Of a stretch of DNA of 64,000 bases, positions 50,738 through 57,297 are shown piece after piece. Source of the stretch: JAWVFM01 sp963841455 (GTDB lineage: Bacteria; Actinomycetota; Thermoleophilia; Solirubrobacterales; 70-9). Position 1 is the first letter of the stretch, and the number at the start of each line of letters is the position of its first letter. A model generated the notes under the pieces. The model was not told where the DNA came from and did not search any database. It saw only the letters and a program-made list of their open reading frames with translations. Where the stretch lies: contig CAWJCU010000007.1 of assembly GCA_963841455.1 (NCBI GenBank), positions 248,001 through 312,000 on the forward strand, given 5' to 3'. The position numbers were made by a program, and so were the translations under genes.

Positions 50738-51669
50738 CCGGGCTTGAGATTGCGGGCCTGCGCCTCGAGCACCCGATCATCAACGGGAGCGGGACCTTCG
50801 ACGCGATCGCCGCCCGCCGGGCCTTTGGTGACCGGCTCTATGAGCGCTTCCCCTTCTCGGCATTCGTCTCGAAGACCATCACCCCTGAGCCACGCGCGGG
50901 GAACCCTCCGCCGCGCCTGTATGAGACCCCGGCCGGCCTCGTCAACTCGATCGGGCTGCCGAACAGGGGGCTCGACGGCTTTCTCTCGCAAGACCTCCCA
51001 CGGCTCGCGGAATTGCCGGTCCCGCTCGTCGTATCGGTGATGGCGACCACGCACGATGGCTTCGCGCGGCTTGTCACGGGCGTCGGCGAGCGGCCCGAGG
51101 TCGCCGCGATCGAGCTCAACGTGTCGTGTCCGAACGTCGAGTCGGGGCTCATCGTCGGCGAGCGCCCGGACGAGACCTTCGCCCTGCTCGAGGCGGTTCG
51201 GCCGCTTACCGACGTGCCGCTGATCGTGAAGCTCACGCCCAACGTGGCATCGCCCGCGGAGATCGCCCGCGCGGCGGAGGCCGGGCGGGCGTCGGCCGTC
51301 TCGCTCGTCAACACCCTGAAGGCCCATGCGCTGGAACCGCACAGCGGCCGGCCGTGGCTCGGAGGCGGAGGCGGCGGTCTGTCGGGAGCGGCGACCCGCG
51401 CGATCGCGCTCGAACAGGTGCGGCAGGTCGCCGACGCGGTTGCGATACCGGTGGTCGGGATGGGCGGCGTCGAGGAGGGACGACACGCGCTTGATCTTCT
51501 CGATGTCGGCGCGACCGCAGTCGCCGTCGGCACCGCGAGCTTCCTGGATCCGCTCGCGGCCGAGCGGGTCCGGAGCGAGCTCGAGGCGGAGCTCGAGCGC
51601 CGCCGGGAGCGACGTCCGGACGCAGGCAAGCGGCCGAGATCGGATCCGGTCACCTCGACCTCAACTTAA
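50734..51669 (+). CDS. pyrD: Dihydroorotate dehydrogenase, type 1B catalytic subunit
   Basis: The 311-residue TIM-barrel protein has N-G-S-G-T-F-D near the N-terminus, the active-site Cys in E-L-N-V-S-C-P-N-V and V-K-L-T-P-N-V. The FMN phosphate motifs include V-G-M-G-G-V. A cysteine rather than a serine base, and pyrK next door, identify the NAD-linked type 1B enzyme. The start is TTG overlapping the pyrK stop. The last 30 residues are a basic tail. No pyrF or pyrE follows. Confidence 0.93.
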   Translation: MTGLEIAGLRLEHPIINGSGTFDAIAARRAFGDRLYERFPFSAFVSKTITPEPRAGNPPPRLYETPAGLVNSIGLPNRGLDGFLSQDLPRLAELPVPLVVSVMATTHDGFARLVTGVGERPEVAAIELNVSCPNVESGLIVGERPDETFALLEAVRPLTDVPLIVKLTPNVASPAEIARAAEAGRASAVSLVNTLKAHALEPHSGRPWLGGGGGGLSGAATRAIALEQVRQVADAVAIPVVGMGGVEEGRHALDLLDVGATAVAVGTASFLDPLAAERVRSELEAELERRRERRPDAGKRPRSDPVTSTST

Positions 51670-51707
51670 GGTCGAAGCGAATTTCCCCGAAATTTGCGCG
51701 AACCCCC

Positions 51708-51735
51708 TTGCGCCTCGCAGACGCAGGCATATAAT
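51708..51735 (+). promoter_or_regulatory. Promoter of mihF
   Basis: TTGCGC (51708-51713), a 16-base spacer and a perfect TATAAT (51730-51735) form the best sigma-70-type promoter in the window. The start should fall near 51742, only about six bases before the ATG at 51748, so the mRNA is nearly leaderless. It separates mihF-gmk-rpoZ-coaBC from the pyr operon. Confidence 0.75.
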
Positions 51736-51747
51736 CGCCGCCGCCGG

Positions 51748-52083
51748 ATGGTCCCCGCCGTCGACACCGCTCCGTCCGCCGTCCCAGAGAGGACCACCGA
51801 ACAGCGGATGAGGGCGCTCCGCCGAGCGAACGAGATTCGATCGGCTCGCGCGCAGCTCAAGCGGGACCTCAAGGCCGGCAAGGTCAAGATCGAGCAATTG
51901 CTCCGCGACCCGCCCGAGTACGTGCTGTCGGCGAAGGCGTTCGACATGATCGTCGCTGTCCCGAAGTACGGCCGCGTGAAGGCGAACAAGATCCTGACCC
52001 AGTGCCGGATCTCCCCGTCGAAGACGATCGGGGGCCTCTCCGAGCGCCAGCGCGGCGAGCTCGTGGCATTCCTCCGCCGGTAG
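51748..52083 (+). CDS. mihF: Actinobacterial integration host factor mIHF
   Basis: The 111-residue protein matches mIHF: R-R-A-N-E-I-R-S-A-R-A-Q-L-K-R-D-L-K, I-E-Q-L-L-R-D-P-P and the helix-two-turn-helix K-A-N-K-I-L-T-Q-C-R-I-S-P-S-K-T-I-G-G-L-S-E-R-Q-R. It is a nucleoid protein restricted to actinobacteria and is normally next to gmk, as here. The N-terminus used here is the ATG after the TATAAT promoter. Confidence 0.95.
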   Translation: MVPAVDTAPSAVPERTTEQRMRALRRANEIRSARAQLKRDLKAGKVKIEQLLRDPPEYVLSAKAFDMIVAVPKYGRVKANKILTQCRISPSKTIGGLSERQRGELVAFLRR

Positions 52084-52136
52084 CGCACGGGGCGAACTCG
52101 CACCAGGCGTCCGCTCCTCAAGGTAGGTATTGAGGA

Positions 52137-52709
52137 GTGGCCAAGGTCTTCGTGATCACCGGGCCCTCGGGCGTCGGCAAGGGGACGTTGATCAAGCGAC
52201 TCCTGTCGTCGGTCGATGGCCTCGAGCTCTCCGTCTCGGCGACGACCCGGCAACCGCGCGGCGGCGAGGGCGAGGGCGTCGACTACCACTTCCTCTCGAG
52301 GGGGGAGTTTGAGGAGCGGGCCCGAGCCGGCGCCTTCCTCGAGCACGCGGCCTACAGCGCCAACCGCTACGGGACGCTGCGAAGCGAGGTCGACGTGCGG
52401 CTTGCCGCGGGACGCTCGGTCGTGCTCGAGATCGAAGTCCAGGGCGCTCGCCAGGTCCGCGCGGCGATGCCGGAGTCGGTGCAGGTCTTCATCGCCCCGC
52501 CCGACGCGGACTCCCTGCGCAAGCGGCTGGAGCGACGCGGCACGGATTCACCGGAGGAGATCGCAGATCGCCTCGAGGTGGCCAAGAGCGAGCTCGCGGC
52601 GCGCGGTGAGTTCCCGCACGTCGTGGTGAACGATGACATCGACCGTGCGGCGAGGGAGCTGGAGCGGATAGTCCGCGACGAGCTCTCCCTACAATCAACC
52701 GCTACATGA
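52137..52709 (+). CDS. gmk: Guanylate kinase
   Basis: The 190-residue protein has Walker A I-T-G-P-S-G-V-G-K-G-T-L, the GMP-binding S-V-S-A-T-T-R-Q-P-R and Y-H-F-L-S, and the lid region R-L-E-R-R-G-T-D-S. It phosphorylates GMP to GDP. The start is GTG. The stop overlaps the rpoZ ATG (ATGA). Confidence 0.96.
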   Translation: MAKVFVITGPSGVGKGTLIKRLLSSVDGLELSVSATTRQPRGGEGEGVDYHFLSRGEFEERARAGAFLEHAAYSANRYGTLRSEVDVRLAAGRSVVLEIEVQGARQVRAAMPESVQVFIAPPDADSLRKRLERRGTDSPEEIADRLEVAKSELAARGEFPHVVVNDDIDRAARELERIVRDELSLQSTAT

Positions 52710-52936
52710 TCAAGCCACGTGTAGACAAGCTCCTCGAGCGGACCGACTCGCACTACGCCGCCGTCCTCGTCGCGGCGAAGCGGGCGCGCCAGCTCAACAG
52801 CTATTACCGAGCTCTCGGCGAGGGCAGCTACGAGGAGTACACCCCCCCGATGGTCGAGGCCCAGTCGGGCAACTACCTGACGATCGCGCTCGAAGAGCTC
52901 GCCACGGGCAAGCTCAACTACCACTACCGCTCCTAG
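52706..52936 (+). CDS. rpoZ: RNA polymerase omega subunit
   Basis: The 76-residue protein has the omega pattern I-K-P-R-V-D-K-L-L-E-R-T-D-S-H-Y-A-A-V-L-V-A-A-K-R-A-R-Q split over the conserved helix, and ends near L-A-T-G-K-L-N-Y. It stabilises the beta-prime subunit and often contributes to ppGpp sensing. It is coupled to gmk. Confidence 0.93.
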   Translation: MIKPRVDKLLERTDSHYAAVLVAAKRARQLNSYYRALGEGSYEEYTPPMVEAQSGNYLTIALEELATGKLNYHYRS

Positions 52937-52960
52937 GGCGGCGGCATCCAGAGGGCGGCA

Positions 52961-54208
52961 GTGGCGCGGATCCTGCTCGGCGTCAGCGGCGGCATCGCCG
53001 CGTACAGGGCGATCGAGCTCGCCCGCCTCGCCACGCGAGCCGGCCACGCCGTGAGGGTGGTGATGACCCCGGCCGCCGAGCGATTCGTGGGCCGCGCGTC
53101 GTTCGAGGGGATCGTCGGCGCGCCCGTCCTCGTCGACGAGTTCTCCCGCGACCCGTTGCGCGGCGCCTTTCCGGGCCAGCCCGCGCCCGATCACGATCCG
53201 ATCGGCCACCTCGAGCTCGCGGCGAACGCCGACGCGTTCCTGGTCGCCCCCGCCTCGGCGAACACCGTCGCGAAGCTTGCCGCCGGGATCTGCGACTCGC
53301 TCCTTGCGACGACCTTCCTCGCCTGCCAGGCGCCTCGCGCCGTGGCGCCGGCGATGAACGACCGCATGTACCGTGACCCAGCGACCCAGGCGAACCTCGA
53401 GACGCTCCGATCGCGTGGGGTCACCGTCGTTGATCCCGACGACGGACCGCTCGCGTCGAGGGGCGAGCATGGTGTCGGCCGCCTGCCCGCCCCCGAGAGG
53501 CTTCTCGCGACCGTCGAGGCAATGGTTCCGCGAGCGCTGGGGCCGTGGGACGGCCTGCGGGTCCTCGTCACCGCGGGCGGGACGCGTGAGGCGATCGATC
53601 CGGTCCGCTTCATCGGCAACCGCTCGAGCGGGCGGATGGGACTCGCCCTCGCCGACCGCGCCGCGGCGCGCGGCGCCTCGGTGACGCTGGTCGCCGCGAA
53701 CGTAGGCCTTGCCGTTCCGGCGGGCGTGCGGAGGATCGACGTGGGGAGCACTGCGGAGATGGCGGCCGCGGTCGGCTCCGAGCTTCCGAGCGCGGACATC
53801 CTGCTGATGGCGGCCGCGGTGGCCGATTACCGCCCGGCGGTGGCAGCGTCCGGAAAGCTCGAGCGCAGCGAGGGCGACGGCCTCGACCTGCGCCTGGTGG
53901 GCACCGAGGACATCGTCGCGGCTGCGGCGAGCAATCGCCGCAATGGACAGACCATCGTCGGCTTCGCGGCCGAGCACGGTGCGGAGGCCATCGAGCGAGC
54001 CGCATCGAAGCTCGAGCGCAAGGGCCTGGACGCCATCGTCTTCAATGACGTGTCGCGGGCCGACATCGGCTTCGACTCCGAGCGCAACGAGGTCACGATC
54101 GTCGAGCCCACCGAGCGCCACGAGGTCCCTCTCGCCTCGAAGGAGGACGTCGCCGACGCGATTCTCGACCGCGTCGAGGCGATTCGCGCCCCTGCTTACA
54201 CTGAGTAG
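52961..54208 (+). CDS. coaBC: Phosphopantothenoylcysteine decarboxylase / phosphopantothenate-cysteine ligase
   Basis: The 415-residue fusion has the flavin CoaC domain (L-G-V-S-G-G-I-A-A-Y-R, P-A-S-A-N-T, A-P-A-M-N-D-R-M-Y) and the CoaB domain (T-A-G-G-T-R-E-A-I-D-P-V-R-F-I-G-N-R-S-S-G). It carries out two steps of coenzyme A synthesis. It starts with GTG 24 bases after rpoZ. The stop is directly followed by the next GTG. Confidence 0.95.
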   Translation: MARILLGVSGGIAAYRAIELARLATRAGHAVRVVMTPAAERFVGRASFEGIVGAPVLVDEFSRDPLRGAFPGQPAPDHDPIGHLELAANADAFLVAPASANTVAKLAAGICDSLLATTFLACQAPRAVAPAMNDRMYRDPATQANLETLRSRGVTVVDPDDGPLASRGEHGVGRLPAPERLLATVEAMVPRALGPWDGLRVLVTAGGTREAIDPVRFIGNRSSGRMGLALADRAAARGASVTLVAANVGLAVPAGVRRIDVGSTAEMAAAVGSELPSADILLMAAAVADYRPAVAASGKLERSEGDGLDLRLVGTEDIVAAAASNRRNGQTIVGFAAEHGAEAIERAASKLERKGLDAIVFNDVSRADIGFDSERNEVTIVEPTERHEVPLASKEDVADAILDRVEAIRAPAYTE

Positions 54209-54568
54209 GTGCCCGAGGAGCAGCTGTACGACCTCTACCAGCGGGGGATGTCGCTTCTCGAGCACGGCGACTTCGAGCAGGCCACAGTTCCCCTTCGCAA
54301 GGCCGCCCGGGTGGCGCCGGAGAAGGCATCGATCCGCGAGGCCCTCGGGCGGGCGTACTTCCGCTCCCGCCAGTTCTCGGAGGCCGCTGTGGAGTTCGAG
54401 GCGGTCGTCGAGCGCTACCCGGTCAACGACTACGCCCACTTCTGCCTCGGCCGCGCCCTGACCCTTACCGGTGAGCGCCAGCGTGCCCGCCGCCACCTCG
54501 CCATCGCCGCGTGCCTGCGGCCCGAGCGCCGCGACTACCGGGAATACCGGGAGCGCGCGGCGAGATAG
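54209..54568 (+). CDS. TPR-repeat protein
   Basis: The 119-residue protein is made of about three tetratricopeptide repeats (M-S-L-L-E-H-G-D-F-E-Q-A, L-G-R-A-Y-F-R-S-R-Q-F-S-E-A, C-L-G-R-A-L-T-L-T-G). It is likely a small adaptor of unknown partner. TACACT at 54197-54202 inside the coaBC end lies six bases before the GTG, so it may also have its own leaderless transcript. Confidence 0.8.
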   Translation: MPEEQLYDLYQRGMSLLEHGDFEQATVPLRKAARVAPEKASIREALGRAYFRSRQFSEAAVEFEAVVERYPVNDYAHFCLGRALTLTGERQRARRHLAIAACLRPERRDYREYRERAAR

Positions 54569-54571
54569 CCG

Positions 54572-54988
54572 TTGAGGGCGCTCGTTCAGCGCGTCACGAG
54601 GGCCGCCGTGTCCGTCGAGGGCGCCGAGGTGGCTTCGATCGGCCCCGGCCTGCTGGTCCTGCTGGGGATTGCAACTGACGACGGCGAGCAGGCCGCCGAT
54701 CGGCTCGCCGACAAGATCCGAGCGCTGAGGGTGTTCGACGACGCCGACGGCAGGATGAATGTGCCCCTGGGCGATCGCGAGGTGCTGTGCGTGAGCCAGT
54801 TCACCCTCTACGGGGATTCGACGCGCGGAAACCGGCCGAGCTACGCGCGCGCCGCGCCGGCCGACATCGCCGAGCCGCTGTACGAGCGCTTCTGCGACCG
54901 CCTCGGCGCGAGGCGCGCAGTCTTCGGCGCGCGCATGGCCGTTGAGCTCACAAACGACGGCCCCGTCACGCTCTTGGTCGAGGGCTGA
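54572..54988 (+). CDS. dtd: D-aminoacyl-tRNA deacylase
   Basis: The 138-residue protein has the DTD motifs S-Q-F-T-L-Y-G-D and N-R-P-S-Y-A-R-A-A-P and the N-terminal M-R-A-L-V-Q-R-V-T-R-A-A-V. It removes D-amino acids from tRNA. The start is TTG, three bases after the TPR stop. Confidence 0.94.
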   Translation: MRALVQRVTRAAVSVEGAEVASIGPGLLVLLGIATDDGEQAADRLADKIRALRVFDDADGRMNVPLGDREVLCVSQFTLYGDSTRGNRPSYARAAPADIAEPLYERFCDRLGARRAVFGARMAVELTNDGPVTLLVEG

Positions 54989-55029
54989 CGACACGCTTTT
55001 GCGCGCCCGGCCAGGCACGATGGCGCGGC

Positions 55030-55035
55030 TATACT
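55030..55035 (+). promoter_or_regulatory. -10 element of the rimP-nusA-infB operon
   Basis: TATACT within CGGCTATACTC places transcription start near 55042, about 88 bases before rimP. A TTGCGC at 54999-55004 is too far away (25 bases) to be its partner. Confidence 0.55.
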
Positions 55036-55074
55036 CACCCGAGTTCTTAACCGCACCCGAACTTCTTGTGAGAG

Positions 55075-55098
55075 GTGGGCCCGGGCCCACTTTTTTTT
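55075..55098 (+). terminator. Leader terminator before rimP
   Basis: GTGGGCCC and GGGCCCAC (55075-55090) form a perfect palindrome followed by eight T (55091-55098). It lies after the promoter and before the rimP start, so it would cut off the operon unless bypassed. An upstream AGTTC/GAACT inverted repeat (about 55043-55065) may form a competing hairpin. I infer an attenuator. Confidence 0.8.
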
Positions 55099-55129
55099 CG
55101 CCGGATCGCGGGTGTTTGGAGGAGAGAAG

Positions 55130-55564
55130 TTGCAATCGGAAGACCTTGAGAAGACCATCGAGACGCGCCTCGCCGAGTTCGATCCCGAGCTCGAGCTGGT
55201 CATGCTCGAACGGCCCGCGGCAGAGTCGCTTCGGCTCTACGTCGACCGGCCGGGCGGGGTGGACCTCGCGGTCTGCGAGGGGGTGACGGCCGCGCTCCGC
55301 GACCTTCTCGACAGCTACACCCTCGAGGTCTCCTCACCCGGACTGGACCGCCCGCTGACGAAGCCGGAGCATTTCCAGCGCTTCCTCGGCGCACGCGTAC
55401 GCGTGCGCACGCGCGATCCGATTGACGGGCAGAGGAACTTCAGCGGTGAGCTCGTGGCGGCCGACGACAACGAGGTCTCGCTGCGCCTGGACGCCGATGA
55501 GCGGGCCATCCCGCTGGCTGCGATTCACCGCTCGAACCTGATCCCCACGGAGGCGGGCGCATGA
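55130..55564 (+). CDS. rimP: Ribosome maturation factor RimP
   Basis: The 144-residue protein has the two-domain RimP pattern (L-R-L-Y-V-D-R-P-G-G-V-D-L, the motif L-E-V-S-S-P-G-L-D-R-P-L, F-Q-R-F-L-G). It assists 30S subunit assembly. The TTG at 55130 is chosen because GGAGGAG lies just upstream; a GTG at 55112 is the alternative. The stop overlaps nusA (ATGA). Confidence 0.93.
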   Translation: MQSEDLEKTIETRLAEFDPELELVMLERPAAESLRLYVDRPGGVDLAVCEGVTAALRDLLDSYTLEVSSPGLDRPLTKPEHFQRFLGARVRVRTRDPIDGQRNFSGELVAADDNEVSLRLDADERAIPLAAIHRSNLIPTEAGA

Positions 55565-57297
55565 GCCGAGAGATCGTCGAAGCGGTTCACGTCCTCGAGC
55601 AGGAGAAGGGAATCGACGCCGAGACCCTGATGGCCGCCCTCGAGGACGCGCTGCTCTCCGCCTACCGGAAGACGCCCGGTGCCGCCAGGTACGCGCGCGT
55701 CGACCTCGACAGAAGCACCGCCGACTTTCGCGTCTACGAGCTGATCCTCCCGCCCGAGCTCGAGGAGAAGCTCCTCGCCGAGGTGGCCGAGGACGCCGAG
55801 CAGGAGATCGATCCCGAGACCGGCGAGTTCCGCGAGCCCGAGGAGCCAGAGCTGGATCCGGAGATCCTCGCTCCCTACGCGGACCAGATCACGAGCCGCG
55901 ACGTCACCCCCGACGACTTCGGGCGGATCGCCGCCCAGACCGCCAAGCAGGTGATCCTCCAGCGCATTCGCGAGGCCGAGCGGATGATGATGTACGAGGA
56001 GTACCGCGACCGCGTGGGCGAGCTCGTCACGGGCATCATCCAGCAGTCGGACAACCGCTACACGCTGGTCCAGCTCCGCGAGCGGGTTGAGGCGCTCCTG
56101 CCGCGCTCCGAGCAGGTCTGGAACGAGCGCTACGACCACGGCATGAGGGTGAAGGCTGTGATCACCGACGTCTCCGCTGAGGGCAAGGGGCCGAGCGTGG
56201 TGGTCTCGCGGCGAAGCCCGGAGCTCATCAAGGAATTGTTTGCGCTCGAGGTTCCCGAGGTCGCCGACGAGCTCGTCGAGATCGTCGGCGTCGCACGTGA
56301 GCCTGGCTACCGCTCGAAGATCGCGGTCGTGTCGCACACGGACGGAGTCGATCCCGTGGGCGCCTGCGTCGGGCCGCGCGGCTCGCGCGTGCGCATGGTC
56401 GTCTCCGAGCTGCGCGGCGAGAAGATCGACATCATCCCCCACAACGACGAGCCCGCCCGCTTCGTCGCCAAGGCGCTCTCACCGGCGCGCGTGCGCGAGG
56501 TCCTCGTCGACGACGAGAACAAGCAGGCGACCGTCGTCGTCCCGGACGATCAGCTTTCGCTCGCGATCGGCCGCGAGGGTCAGAACGCGCGCCTGGCCGC
56601 GAAGCTCACCGGATGGCGGGTCGACATCAAGTCGGAGACCGAGTTCAGCCAGGAAGACGAGATCGAGTACGAGGAGGCCGAGCAGGAGCTTGACGGCCGC
56701 TGCGCGGCGGTCCTCTCCGCTGGGCGCCGGTGCCCGAACGCCTCGCTCCCAGGCTCTCGCTACTGCGGCCTGCCGCAGCACCAGGCCCTCGCTCGGTTCG
56801 GCACCAACCAGGTGACGGTCCTCTCGGGCCTCTCCGAGCAGGAAATCGCGGAGCTCGCCAACCCCGACGCCTCGGAGGGCGAGGTGGCCGAAATCGTCGC
56901 CAAGGCCGAGGCCGCGTTCGAGGAGGCGCCGGCCGACGAGACGCCCGATGCTCCCGCCGAGGACGCTGCGCCCGAGCCCCCGCAGACCGAGCAGGTCGTC
57001 GCAGACCCAGCCGGCGCGGACGCGGGAACAGAAGAAGAGAGCTCGAGCGATCAGCGAGGGCAAGAGATTCCGGCGGGAGCGGAGCAGCCGGCGGGCAGCG
57101 GTTCGGAGCTTGCGGAGGCCGAGGAGGCCGCGGAGCAGATCGAGGAAGCCGACGAGAAGCTCGAGGGTGACGGCGCGGACGGCGCCGGCGCATCCGAGGA
57201 TGTGAACGGCTCCGACGCGGAAGCGGAGGCCGCCGCGAGCGTCGGCGCCGAGGCATCCGAGGAATCCGCGGCTCCGGCCGAGGATTCCGACGCATGA
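55561..57297 (+). CDS. nusA: Transcription factor NusA with extra C-terminal Cys/His cluster and acidic tail
   Basis: The 578-residue protein has the N-terminal polymerase-binding domain, an S1 domain (G-M-R-V-K-A-V-I-T-D-V) and two KH domains (D-P-V-G-A-C-V-G-P-R-G-S-R-V and L-A-I-G-R-E-G-Q-N-A-R-L-A). After residue 370 comes an unusual module with C381, C391, C402 and H407 (R-C-P-N-A-S-L-P-G-S-R-Y-C-G-L). A short helical hairpin (L-S-E-Q-E-I-A-E-L-A) follows, then about 130 residues of Ala/Glu/Asp-rich low complexity. The cluster could bind zinc. The usual ylxR gene is missing between nusA and infB. The stop overlaps infB by four bases. Confidence 0.93.
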   Translation: MSREIVEAVHVLEQEKGIDAETLMAALEDALLSAYRKTPGAARYARVDLDRSTADFRVYELILPPELEEKLLAEVAEDAEQEIDPETGEFREPEEPELDPEILAPYADQITSRDVTPDDFGRIAAQTAKQVILQRIREAERMMMYEEYRDRVGELVTGIIQQSDNRYTLVQLRERVEALLPRSEQVWNERYDHGMRVKAVITDVSAEGKGPSVVVSRRSPELIKELFALEVPEVADELVEIVGVAREPGYRSKIAVVSHTDGVDPVGACVGPRGSRVRMVVSELRGEKIDIIPHNDEPARFVAKALSPARVREVLVDDENKQATVVVPDDQLSLAIGREGQNARLAAKLTGWRVDIKSETEFSQEDEIEYEEAEQELDGRCAAVLSAGRRCPNASLPGSRYCGLPQHQALARFGTNQVTVLSGLSEQEIAELANPDASEGEVAEIVAKAEAAFEEAPADETPDAPAEDAAPEPPQTEQVVADPAGADAGTEEESSSDQRGQEIPAGAEQPAGSGSELAEAEEAAEQIEEADEKLEGDGADGAGASEDVNGSDAEAEAAASVGAEASEESAAPAEDSDA

